NCBI GenBank assembly: GCA_040905285.1
Contig: JBBDRV010000063.1
Span: forward strand, 1-50,133
Length of the DNA stretch: 50,133 bases
From: JBBDRV01 sp040905285
GTDB lineage: Bacteria > Bacteroidota > Rhodothermia > Balneolales > Balneolaceae
Direction of reading: 5' to 3'
The notes under the pieces are model-generated. The model saw nothing but the letters and a program-made list of their open reading frames with translations, was not told where the DNA came from and made no database searches. Both the position numbers and the translations under genes were made by a program. Positions 27,341 through 35,618 of this stretch are shown here, one piece after another (the first letter of the stretch is position 1; each line of letters begins with the position of its first letter).

Positions 27341-28124
27341 CATAAACGCTTACATCGGCCACTGGCCGTTCCGACAACTCCGCAGTAATACCCTGGATGC
27401 CCTGCTCGAACGGATGAACGAGTTCGGGGTGGACCGGGCGGTTGTGGCAAACATCAACGGCATTTTTTACAAAGCCGGCGACTTCGCCAACGAGGAACTG
27501 CACGAGGCGATCCAGTCCAACAGTGAATTCCGGGAGCGGTTTATCCCCTTTGCCGTCATGAATCCGGTCCTGCCCTGGTGGGAACGCTCCCTGGATGAAA
27601 TCGAGCAGATGGGCATGAAAGGGATCCGCCTGTATCCGCTCTATCATGAGTACGAACTGACCGGCAGCCGCTGCATTGAAATGGTCGAAGCCGCCCGGGA
27701 CCGGGGGCTGACTGTGGCCATTCCGCAGCGAATGGTGGATATCCGGCAGCGCTCCTGGCTGGACGTCAGCGACGAACTGGATTATCACGACATCGCCATG
27801 CTGGTGCGTGAAATCCCTGATGCCAAATACATGATGCTGGACACGCGGCATCGCGCCGACGACGAAGCCCGCGACATTCTGCAGCAAGCGGATATCCTGT
27901 TTGACAGTACGCGCGCCAGCGGCACGCCGATTGCCGGGTTGAACGGCTCCAGCTTTCATTATCTGCGGGACACTTTTGGCGCCGGGAAAATTGCCTTCGG
28001 GACCGGCGCTCCCTTTATCGACTATTATTCCCCGTTTATCCGCCTGGCGGTGTTTGAAGAAACGGACGAACAGACGAAGGAGATGATCCGCTCCGGCAAC
28101 GCCCGGCGCATATTACAAATATAA
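27330..28124 (+). CDS. Amidohydrolase-like protein lacking the HxH motif
   Basis: A 264-residue protein. The ATG at 27330 was chosen because the sequence from MLIDINAYIGHWPFRQL onward aligns with amidohydrolase-2 starts; longer frames run antiparallel to logic inside the upstream gene. Where active members have DxHxH, this one has DINAY (Asn6, Tyr8), and the C-terminal Asp motif reads FGTGAPFIDYY. It is therefore probably a non-hydrolytic partner subunit or one with a changed metal site. It overlaps the preceding active amidohydrolase by 11 bp and has no leader of its own, although its partner does. If the two form a complex, it could travel with the partner through Tat. The region is GC-richer than its neighbours. 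Confidence 0.75.
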   Translation: MLIDINAYIGHWPFRQLRSNTLDALLERMNEFGVDRAVVANINGIFYKAGDFANEELHEAIQSNSEFRERFIPFAVMNPVLPWWERSLDEIEQMGMKGIRLYPLYHEYELTGSRCIEMVEAARDRGLTVAIPQRMVDIRQRSWLDVSDELDYHDIAMLVREIPDAKYMMLDTRHRADDEARDILQQADILFDSTRASGTPIAGLNGSSFHYLRDTFGAGKIAFGTGAPFIDYYSPFIRLAVFEETDEQTKEMIRSGNARRILQI

Positions 28125-28136
28125 ACCCAAAAAATT

Positions 28137-29024
28137 ATGAGCTTGAGAAATTTATTTCTGCTTCTTTCTATTCCCGTCCTTTTTGTGGGCTGCAGTCAGG
28201 GAGAGAACGTTCCGAATTCTTCGGTACCACCATTTATTATGGACGCCCACGTTCATTACAGACCGACTGCCGAATGGGAAACCTCCTTTCTGGATGTCTA
28301 CACCCGGTACAATGCGACCGCTTGTCTGATGGTGAGGATGGAGGACCTTGAAAGGGGCATAGAATTCGCCCGGGAACATTCCGATCGAATCATCCCGTAT
28401 GCGATGATAGAAATTGACAGTCCGGATGTCCTCGAAGATATCCGTCAGGTACATTCGATGGGCTTTAAAGGTCTGGGTGAAATATTTGCCAGAAACCAGT
28501 GGGATTATGACGACCTCCAATACGAACCCATCTGGTCGCTGGCAGAAGAGCTGGGCATGGTTGTCGCTCTCCATACAGGAATACACGGAAGTGGCAATTT
28601 TGCACGAATGAGGCCGTCATTTTTGGGGACGATTGCCTCGAGCCAACCCGATCTGACGGTTATCGGCTTGCATTTCGGCAACCCCTGGTATAATGAGGCG
28701 GCAGAGGCCGCCCGGCTGAACAACAATCTCTATTTTGAGTTGTCGGGCTCATCCCTGATCAAAAAGGATCATGATCCCGACTTTTGGAGAGAACTGCTCT
28801 GGTGGACTCCTCACATCGGCAAACGGCACGTGGGAGAAAATTCGCAGCCTGCCTGGGAATCCATTGTTTTTGCAACGGATGAACCACCGGACGGATTTGA
28901 AGATAATATCATCCGGTTTAACAAGGTCCTGGATGCCGCCGGTATCGATGACGAAACACGAGCGAAAATGTATGGACAAACCCTGGCCGAAATTCACGGT
29001 CTGGAGCCTGATTCACGGAATTGA
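28137..29024 (+). CDS. Amidohydrolase-2-type lipoprotein
   Basis: A 295-residue TIM-barrel hydrolase with a Sec lipoprotein leader (LFVGC, Cys19). It has MDAHVHYRP (His38, His40), VVALHTGIHGSG, VIGLHFGNPWYNEAAEAARL and IVFATDEPPDG, so the HxH, following His and final Asp positions are occupied. It starts 12 bp after the HxH-less protein and completes a row of three amidohydrolase-fold genes. Its last codons are followed within 12 bp by the copied AGE-gene tail, so the operon end coincides with a rearrangement point. A periplasmic or surface hydrolase of lyase-derived sugar acids or lactones is possible; specificity is unknown. Confidence 0.82.
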   Translation: MSLRNLFLLLSIPVLFVGCSQGENVPNSSVPPFIMDAHVHYRPTAEWETSFLDVYTRYNATACLMVRMEDLERGIEFAREHSDRIIPYAMIEIDSPDVLEDIRQVHSMGFKGLGEIFARNQWDYDDLQYEPIWSLAEELGMVVALHTGIHGSGNFARMRPSFLGTIASSQPDLTVIGLHFGNPWYNEAAEAARLNNNLYFELSGSSLIKKDHDPDFWRELLWWTPHIGKRHVGENSQPAWESIVFATDEPPDGFEDNIIRFNKVLDAAGIDDETRAKMYGQTLAEIHGLEPDSRN

Positions 29025-29036
29025 AGTGATGCGATG

Positions 29037-29193
29037 CCGGCCCGACTACAAATTCTGGACCTCCGGTGCCGACCGAAAGCTCGAGGAACACAACATGGTC
29101 CGTGCGGAACACTATCACCATCCCCTGTTGAATCTTCTCGCCGTTGAACGGATGATTGAATGCGGCGGTCGTATTACGGGCTGGTTTGCCTGA
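29037..29193 (+). pseudogene. Copied C-terminal fragment of AGE copy 4
   Basis: Encodes only the last fifty or so residues of an AGE-family protein (PDYKFWTSGADRKLEEHNM, AEHYHHP, NLLAVERMIECGGRITGWFA). No N-terminal or barrel part lies upstream; the amidohydrolase gene ends just before it. A short ATG-led frame of 54 residues exists (from 29029), but it has no start context and no leader, so I treat it as debris. Confidence 0.9.
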
Positions 29194-29285
29194 GTGCTAA
29201 CCTGATTGCTGTTTCGTGGAAACCGGGATTTACGACAGGGAGAGTCCCCGTCCGGGGCTCTGTTTTCTCTCTGAGAAATCCGGGG
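29037..29285 (+). repeat. Long direct repeat, copy 2 (AGE tail plus 3' spacer)
   Basis: Near-identical to 9825-10092, including about 90 bp of non-coding DNA after the stop. It has a 9-base in-frame deletion (HHPRQLMLNLL becomes HHPLLNLL) and a 10-base deletion between short CTCTGAAA-like repeats. The left edge abuts the end of the third amidohydrolase gene. Confidence 0.95.
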
Positions 29286-29450
29286 TGGGAAAAAAATAAT
29301 CCTCTATATCAGGATAATCGAGAAAATTATTGTAATTATAGATAATACAGGTATGCATAAGAATCCGGCGAGGCCTATGATCCTGATCCGATCGTTGCTG
29401 CCGAAGCTTTACTGTTACCTGTTTGATGGAATCTTTTCCTGATTCAAGGT

Positions 29451-29731
29451 ATGGACAGAAACATTAAGAATAGTCCCGGGAGTCCACTACTCGAGTCCCG
29501 GATAATAGAGGAGACCCGGCTCGGGGATAAAAAAGCCTTTGAACAACTCTTTTTCGAATATTACTATTACCTGTGCAGATTGGGGTGCGGTATACCAACA
29601 GCAGCGAACTTTCAAGAGATGCTGTACAGGATGTATTTTTGAAAATATGGAACGGCAGGGAAATCTGGCAAATTCAATCTTCTCTTAAAGCCTATCTCTA
29701 CAGGGAAGTCCGGAATCAAGCTCTGAACAGG
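29451..29731 (+). pseudogene. Broken ECF sigma factor gene (N-terminal half, frameshifted)
   Basis: Starts with an ATG-led frame matching the sigma factor at 10.5 kb (DKKAFEQLFFEYYYYLCR). It shifts frame near 29575, then continues in another frame with SRDAVQDVFLKIWNGREIW, QIQSSLKAYLYREVRNQALN. It stops matching at about 29730, where region 4 should follow but an AGE tail begins instead. It is more diverged from the intact sigma gene than the copied AGE tail is from its source, so the two pieces may have different ages. No FecR follows. Confidence 0.88.
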
Positions 29732-29925
29732 AAGACTATATCCGGGAGAAATTTGTCAGAAACGGATACATGTTCTGGATTGATTACGGTGACCGCAAAG
29801 TTTCTGATTATCGTGCCACACGTGCAGAAAATTATCACCACCCCCGTTACCTCATGCTGAATCTTCTCTCGCTTGAACGGATGATCAGCCGGGGCGGCAG
29901 AATTACAGGGATGTTTGGCCTGTAA
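29725..29925 (+). pseudogene. AGE-family gene tail joined to the broken sigma gene
   Basis: In a frame different from the sigma fragment, the DNA encodes DYIREKFVRNGYMFWIDYGD, RKVSDYRATRAENYHHPRYL, MLNLLSLERMISRGG and ends at TAA. This is a typical AGE C-terminus, not identical to any intact copy here, so it preserves the end of a lost eighth member. The join to sigma coding sequence lies within 29720-29735 and produces no usable fused frame. Confidence 0.88.
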
Positions 29926-30052
29926 AAACGGTATCGGTTGCCGAAGACGTCTTACCCGATGCCCTGATCGACTTGTTTGGGGATTGTATTAAATAAATAT
30001 TCTTGGTACTCTGCTTTCACTAACCGGAAGGGATGATTTAAAGGGGTAATTT

Positions 30053-31351
30053 ATGAGACGAAAAGATTTTATGCGAATGGCCGGCGGTGCGTTGCTTTTG
30101 CCTGCTCTGTCAAATAACCTGAACGGGTTTGGCAATAGAAGGGAGCACTCCTCTGTCGCCGCTGATATTCTGAACGGGAGGCAGCTGGATCGCCTGGGAG
30201 GAATGACACTGCGTGAACTGCGCGACTATCATTACGACTATCTTATGGAAACCTATGTTCCGAACTGGAACCGCGGGATCGACCGGGACTACGGCGGATT
30301 TGCCAATGCCGTGCATCCCGACCGTGAACCGGACTTTGAACGAAAAGGCATGTATCACCAGGGACGTGCCGTCTGGGTTTTCAGTTATCTGTACAATCAT
30401 ATTACCGGAGATGAGCGGCATCTTGAGGCCGCTGTCAGGGGACGTGATTTTCTGGTGGAGAATGCTCTTACGGATGATAACCGCTGGAGGTCATTTGTAA
30501 ACCGCCGGGGGGAACCCCAGAGCAAGCCGCTGGATCATTACGGGGATATATACATGGTTCTCGGCCTGACGGAGCTTTACAAGGCAACCGATGACGAACG
30601 GGATATCGAACTGGCCATCGATACGGCGCATTCAATTATGGACCGGCTGGTTTCCCCCTCCTATCAGCATATAGAGGCCCACGTCACTGCACTGGAACCG
30701 GGAACGCGGCGGCTGCCCAGCTGGCAGCATTTTCTCAGTGCCCTTACCCCGCTGCTAAAGGTCAGGCGGGATCCGGCCATTGAGCAAATTGCGCTTTATT
30801 GCGTCCGCGTTATGTGCGAGCACCACTGGCAGCCGGATTCCGGAGTGCTTCTCGAAGTGCTGGACGATCATTTCCGTCCCTATACATTTGACGTGTCAGC
30901 CTGGGGTGAAGTTGACCGGAGTCATGCCACCATCAGCGGATGGCACTCCATTCAGGCCTGCTGGATGATCATGGACGAATCACTCCGTGTGGAAAATCCC
31001 CCTACCTACCGGCAGGGTGTGGAAATGGGCATGTCCACGCTGGAAAAAATGTATCTTGACGGCAAAGGCCTTGCGGGACTGGACAATCCGGGTTCAAAAC
31101 CGGAACCGGAAGGTTCATTTGCCTGGGGCGCACTTGATGACATGCTGGTTTATTGCCTGATGGCCATCGAGCACAGTCACAATCCCCAGGCGATCGACTA
31201 TTACAACCGATGCCTGGCTCTTCATAACAGCCACCCAGAGAAGTTCGTCATACAGGGGCTTCTGCATCATCCCCGGAGGTTCTTTTACTCTATCGAAATA
31301 CTTGACCGCATGATCGATCGGGACGGCAGAATATCGGGATTTTTCGGTTAA
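30053..31351 (+). CDS. AGE-family exported protein, divergent member
   Basis: A 432-residue protein of the same (alpha/alpha)6 family but well diverged from the tandem group. The leader MRRKDFMRMAGGALLLPAL carries Arg-Arg. Motifs: GIDRDYGGFANAVHPD, YHQGRAVWVFSYLYNHITGD, LPSWQHFLSALTP, then SGWHSIQACWMIMDES, where His298 is kept but the usual Gly is Trp and the Glu is Gln. The C-terminus LLHHPRRFFYSIEILDRM replaces YHHPRHLMLNLLxxERM. These shifts suggest a different substrate from that of the tandem copies. It is the first intact gene after the debris region and is 52 bp before the M28 peptidase. Confidence 0.8.
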   Translation: MRRKDFMRMAGGALLLPALSNNLNGFGNRREHSSVAADILNGRQLDRLGGMTLRELRDYHYDYLMETYVPNWNRGIDRDYGGFANAVHPDREPDFERKGMYHQGRAVWVFSYLYNHITGDERHLEAAVRGRDFLVENALTDDNRWRSFVNRRGEPQSKPLDHYGDIYMVLGLTELYKATDDERDIELAIDTAHSIMDRLVSPSYQHIEAHVTALEPGTRRLPSWQHFLSALTPLLKVRRDPAIEQIALYCVRVMCEHHWQPDSGVLLEVLDDHFRPYTFDVSAWGEVDRSHATISGWHSIQACWMIMDESLRVENPPTYRQGVEMGMSTLEKMYLDGKGLAGLDNPGSKPEPEGSFAWGALDDMLVYCLMAIEHSHNPQAIDYYNRCLALHNSHPEKFVIQGLLHHPRRFFYSIEILDRMIDRDGRISGFFG

Positions 31352-31403
31352 CCGGCCCGGGTGTTTATACGGTTTTGTTGAATTAAAATCATTCTCCTTA
31401 AAA

Positions 31404-32660
31404 ATGTGTCCAGTGAGAAGACGTGATTTCATATCCATGATGGGAGGCATTCCTTTTCTTGCCAAAACAGGGAACGAGCCGGAAGGCAATTCACCGGGAC
31501 ATGCCGGTGGCGGCATGGAGCAGGGGGGGGAGTACGGCCTTGCCGATACACCTGAAAAAAGGCGTGTCTATACAAGGGACCTCCTGGAAAGATTATGTAC
31601 GGATATAGGTCCGCGTCCCACAGGTACCGCAGCTTTTGCCCGTGGTGCCGAGATTATCAGAAAGGAAATGGAACGGTCCCTGCCGCAGGTGGAGATGGAC
31701 AGATACAGCTTTGAACGGTGGGAGCTTATCGAGGAGCCAGAATTTGATCTTGGAGGCCAGTACATAGAAACCTATCCGGCGCACGGCAGCGAAGGGACTC
31801 CGCCCGACGGAGTCAGTGGCGTGCTTGAAAAAAGCGGCAGCGGATTTATGCTGGTTGACCCCGGATCCGGGGAAGAAAAGGCCCGGATCACTGTCAGCCA
31901 GTACGGAAGGGCCATTCCCGGCTACCGTTCCCGAACGGATCCGCCTTCACCTGTCTCCTTCGGGGTCGGCAAGCAGGATCTTCCCCTTCTCGAGAACGCA
32001 GTCAGGGATAAAACACCGGCGTGGCTGAAAGCGTGGTCCCGCTTTATCCCGGATGATCCGGGGATGAATGTCGTCGGAAGGCTGCCGGGCAGACGGAAGG
32101 ATGAAATCCTTTTTATCGCTCATGCGGACACCGTATACAGCTCTCCCGGAGCCAATGACAATACGGCTTCGGTCGTTATAATGCTTATGCTTGCCCATGC
32201 AGCGGCCGGCCGCTCTTTTGATCATACACTGACTTTTATTGCCGCTGACGGGGAAGAATACGGACAGCTTGGAGCCAAAAATTATGCAGAAAAACGGTTG
32301 TCCGGACAGACGATGGAAGATATCAGGTTTGTCGTAAATCTGGATTCCCTTACGTACGGTCCGAACCTGTGGATCAATTCCGAACAGGAAGAAGTGAAAA
32401 GTATCATCCGGGATATACACGATGATCTGAATATAAGGGCTGTTCCCCGGTTTGGCGGCAGCGACGGTTTTGTGATGGATTCAGCACCTTTCCGCCCGTC
32501 CGGAGCGCAGGCCATGCACGTGAACAGCCGGGGATACGATGAAAAGACGCTCCCGGTCTACCATCGTCCTGATGACCATGCGAAGGATGTTCCCCTGGAT
32601 TGTGCCGAGATCGGCTTCCGGGTATTTGATGAATTTATCAGAAGAGCAGACGGACTTTGA
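31404..32660 (+). CDS. M28-family zinc metallopeptidase with Tat-like leader
   Basis: A 418-residue exported peptidase. The leader MCPVRRRDFISMMGGIPFLA has an Arg-rich Tat motif. The catalytic domain holds all five expected M28 zinc ligands and the base: LFIAHADTV (His240), GANDNTAS (Asp252), ADGEEYG (Glu284, Glu285), NLDSLT (Asp314) and VYHRPDD (His387). M28 enzymes are amino- or carboxypeptidases. Sitting between two AGE-family genes, it suggests that the substrate carries peptide, as glycoproteins or peptidoglycan fragments do, or that it recycles amino acids (inference). The N-terminal 100 residues have no recognised domain. Gaps of 52 and 88 bp are consistent with one operon. Confidence 0.88.
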   Translation: MCPVRRRDFISMMGGIPFLAKTGNEPEGNSPGHAGGGMEQGGEYGLADTPEKRRVYTRDLLERLCTDIGPRPTGTAAFARGAEIIRKEMERSLPQVEMDRYSFERWELIEEPEFDLGGQYIETYPAHGSEGTPPDGVSGVLEKSGSGFMLVDPGSGEEKARITVSQYGRAIPGYRSRTDPPSPVSFGVGKQDLPLLENAVRDKTPAWLKAWSRFIPDDPGMNVVGRLPGRRKDEILFIAHADTVYSSPGANDNTASVVIMLMLAHAAAGRSFDHTLTFIAADGEEYGQLGAKNYAEKRLSGQTMEDIRFVVNLDSLTYGPNLWINSEQEEVKSIIRDIHDDLNIRAVPRFGGSDGFVMDSAPFRPSGAQAMHVNSRGYDEKTLPVYHRPDDHAKDVPLDCAEIGFRVFDEFIRRADGL

Positions 32661-32748
32661 GAGAAAGGGAAAACGATCTGAAACCCGGTGGCTGTATCCG
32701 GCACAAAATCTGCACATGCTCACTGCTGCACCAACAATATAATTATCA

Positions 32749-34065
32749 ATGAAAAGAAGAGAATTTCTTGCGTCTGCGACAGCATTATCCCTGGGAACCC
32801 TCGGCGGACATGGAATTGCAGGAAACCGGGATCCGGCCGGGAGTGCGGGCAGGACGGACATTGGTCTTGTCGGGGGAGTTTCTCCGGAACAGCTCCTGGA
32901 GGAGTACAGAAGTGACCTGTTTAACCGGTTCCTTCCAAATCTGGAAGAGAGTGTTGTCGACCATAAATACGGTGGATTTATGTGTGACGTGGACATACGC
33001 ACGGGGGAGCGCCTGTCTACAAACAAGAGGGCCTGGTATGAAGGGAGGGGAATGTGGATGTATTCCTACCTCTATAACCATATCGAGCAGGATCCACGGT
33101 TTCTTGACATTGCTGAAAAATCAAAGGATTTCGTCCTGAGACATCAGCCCGGCAGTGACACCTTCTGGACGGCGTCATTCAACCGGGAAGGGGAACCGAT
33201 ATCGGGACCCGGTAATATCTACGGAGATCTTTTTGTCGCTGAGGGGCTGGCTGAATATGCGGCGGCAACCGGGGAGGGACAGTACCTGAATCTGGCCAAA
33301 GAACTCATTTTTAAATGTGTGGACCTTTATGACCGGCCGGATTACCGTTTTCACAACCGCACGTCCATCGGTCCGGAAATTTACGGCCCCCGGGTGCTCG
33401 GCCACTGGATGCTCTTTCTCATTGCCTCCACGCACATACTGAATCACGTGGCCGATCCGGACATCGAGCGTCTGGCGGACCGGAGCGTGGATGCGATAAT
33501 GAATCATCATATGAATTCCGACTACCACCTGCTCAATGAATTTTTAAATCATGATTTCAGCCTTCCCGGGAATGAATTTGATAATTTTGTCTATCTGGGT
33601 GTAAGTATTGAAACCCTGTGGATGGTGTTGTATGAAGCTGTCAGAAGGCGGGATGAGGAGCTTTACCAACGGACGGCAGAATCCTTCAAACGTCATGTGA
33701 CAGTTGCCCGTGATGCTGTGTACGGGGGATATTTCCGCTCGCTTGACCGTGTTGATGATCATGTGCTGCAGGTTGACAAGGTGCTCTGGCTGCAGGAAGA
33801 GGTACTGATCGGTACCCTCTCCATGATCGAACATTCGAATGACTCCTGGGCCCATGACTGTTTTGCCGAAACGTACGCCTATGTGCAGGATACATACGTC
33901 CGGCCCGGATATAAATTCTGGATTCATGCAGGGGACCGCACTGTTTCCGAGTTCGGGGGCAAGCGGGTGGAAAATTACCACCATCCGCGGCACCTCATGC
34001 TCAACCTGTTGTCTCTGGAAAGGATTGCCGGCCGTGGAGGGAACACATCGGGACTGATCGGTTAA
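32749..34065 (+). CDS. AGE-family exported protein with His-to-Val change
   Basis: A 438-residue member close to the tandem copies at 4-10 kb. The leader MKRREFLASATALSLGTLGG has a full twin-arginine motif. Motifs: VDHKYGGFMCDVDIRTGER, KRAWYEGRGMWMYSYLYNH, GHWMLFL, HLLNEFLNHD and ENYHHPRHLMLNL. In the GHxIETLWM motif, however, the sequence is LGVSIETLWM, so the conserved His is Val285, while the Glu is kept. This is a second, independent loss of that His in the window (the other is Leu295 in tandem copy 2). It may be non-catalytic or depend on another residue. Gaps to its neighbours are 88 and 91 bp. Confidence 0.82.
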   Translation: MKRREFLASATALSLGTLGGHGIAGNRDPAGSAGRTDIGLVGGVSPEQLLEEYRSDLFNRFLPNLEESVVDHKYGGFMCDVDIRTGERLSTNKRAWYEGRGMWMYSYLYNHIEQDPRFLDIAEKSKDFVLRHQPGSDTFWTASFNREGEPISGPGNIYGDLFVAEGLAEYAAATGEGQYLNLAKELIFKCVDLYDRPDYRFHNRTSIGPEIYGPRVLGHWMLFLIASTHILNHVADPDIERLADRSVDAIMNHHMNSDYHLLNEFLNHDFSLPGNEFDNFVYLGVSIETLWMVLYEAVRRRDEELYQRTAESFKRHVTVARDAVYGGYFRSLDRVDDHVLQVDKVLWLQEEVLIGTLSMIEHSNDSWAHDCFAETYAYVQDTYVRPGYKFWIHAGDRTVSEFGGKRVENYHHPRHLMLNLLSLERIAGRGGNTSGLIG

Positions 34066-34156
34066 ACCTGAACAGAGCCTGCTGACAGGCAGGCGAATAG
34101 TAGCCGGACCGGAAGGAGCCGGCGATTAACCTGAATTCAAAACAGGACCTGCTCAT

Positions 34157-35500
34157 ATGAAACGAAGAGAATTTTTTGCAACATCGGCTGCTGCGTCGCT
34201 GGGTATGATAACCGGCTGTACATCGGGAGGTCCTGCAGGCGACCGGCCGGGTCCGGCTTCCGATGTCACCCTGGCGGGAATGAGCCCGGAGGAATTGCGG
34301 GAAAAATACCGGAAAGATCTGTTTGACGAGTATCTTCCTTTCTGGCTGGAATACGGGGTCGACCACGAATTCGGGGGAGTCATGCACGGACTCGATCATG
34401 ACGGAACCCGGGTCAATACCGACAAGTTTCACTGGTTTCAGGGAAGGGCGGTCTACGGGTTCAGCTATCTTTACAACCATATCGATCCGGATCCGCTATA
34501 CCTGGAAATTGCGCAAAAAACCATGGAGTTTATGCTCGCTCATTTTCCGGAGGAACCCGGAGGTATCATGTGGGCGAGAAATGTCAGCCGGGAAGGCGAG
34601 GTGTTGGAGCCGGCCTCTGCCGAAGATCCTTTCGGCTGCTATTTCGGAATTGAGGGGATGCTCGAACTGGCGTACGCGACCGGGGATGAAGAACTCCGGA
34701 ACCGGGCCCTGGATATGTACAAACGTATCAGCCGCTTCATTCACAGTGATGCGGTCGATCATGAAGCGTTCAACACATACATGGCGGACCTGCAGATCGG
34801 CACCCAGTTCCTGCGGTATTGGGAAGATCCGGAGGTCGGGGCGATAACCGCCCGGGCTGTGGATGTGATCATGAACCGGTTTTACAATCCCGAAATCCGC
34901 ATGTTCAATGAAATTCTCGCCAACGACTTGTCCCGGATGGAAGACGAGCGGACCAAGGCCAATCCCGGCCATGGCATCGAGATTATGTGGATGGTGATGC
35001 ATGAGGCGATCCGGCTCGGAGACCAGTCGCTTTACGACCTTGCCGCCCGACGCATGATGCAGAGCCTGGAAGCGGGCTGGGATTTCATCCATGACGGGAT
35101 TGTTCACTATATCAATGTCGGCGAAGGGTGTTACGACTGGGGATACGAGCAGCCGATGGGGATGCCCGACCGATTCTACGGAACCGGGGAGTACCACTAT
35201 ATGAAGTCCCTGTGGTCGGTTTCCGAGGCGCTGGTGGCCACTCTCAATCTGTATGTACGAACCGGATCGGACCGGGCCCGCCGTTATTTTGACATGAACC
35301 AGAAGTGCCTGGATGAGAAATTCTCCCTCCGTTCTCACGGTTACCCGCTGCATATGACGTTCACCGACCGGGAAATCTCTTTCAGGCCCGAGACCGCACG
35401 GAAGGAAAACTACCACTATCCGCGTATGCTGATGTTCAACCTGCGGGAGATCGACCGTCTGATCGAAAACGACGGACATCCTCTGGCGGAGCCGGTCTAG
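34157..35500 (+). CDS. AGE-family Tat-lipoprotein, divergent member
   Basis: A 447-residue protein. Its leader combines Arg-Arg (MKRREFFATSAAASLG) with a lipobox ITGC (Cys about 21), so it may be a Tat-exported lipoprotein. Family motifs: VDHEFGGVMHGLDHDG, DKFHWFQGRAVYGFSYLYNH, PGHGIEIMWMVMHEA with His272 and Glu, and KENYHYPRMLMFNLREIDRL at the end. These are closer to classical AGE/RnBP signatures (WxQGRxxW, PGHxxE) than those of the tandem copies, so it may keep the ancestral activity. It lies in a GC-richer stretch shared with the opposing transglutaminase gene. It ends 118 bp from that gene's stop. Confidence 0.85.
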   Translation: MKRREFFATSAAASLGMITGCTSGGPAGDRPGPASDVTLAGMSPEELREKYRKDLFDEYLPFWLEYGVDHEFGGVMHGLDHDGTRVNTDKFHWFQGRAVYGFSYLYNHIDPDPLYLEIAQKTMEFMLAHFPEEPGGIMWARNVSREGEVLEPASAEDPFGCYFGIEGMLELAYATGDEELRNRALDMYKRISRFIHSDAVDHEAFNTYMADLQIGTQFLRYWEDPEVGAITARAVDVIMNRFYNPEIRMFNEILANDLSRMEDERTKANPGHGIEIMWMVMHEAIRLGDQSLYDLAARRMMQSLEAGWDFIHDGIVHYINVGEGCYDWGYEQPMGMPDRFYGTGEYHYMKSLWSVSEALVATLNLYVRTGSDRARRYFDMNQKCLDEKFSLRSHGYPLHMTFTDREISFRPETARKENYHYPRMLMFNLREIDRLIENDGHPLAEPV

Positions 35501-35618
35501 CGGAAATTCGCCGGGGCCACGGCAGATCGACCCGGTCTCATCCGGAAACGCTGCCGTCGGCCCGACCGCCGATCCAGCTGCTTTCGGCCCGGACCGCTCA
35601 ACCGGAACCACCCGATCG

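Noticed and set aside
29037..29925. Mobile element or diversity-generating cassette as the cause of the debris
   Set aside because: No transposase, integrase, reverse transcriptase or terminal inverted repeats were found; homologous or slippage-based rearrangement explains it with fewer assumptions.
34496..35611. 371-codon minus-strand frame over the last AGE gene
   Set aside because: It is antisense to an AGE-family protein whose motifs are intact, and its composition is that of a shadow frame.
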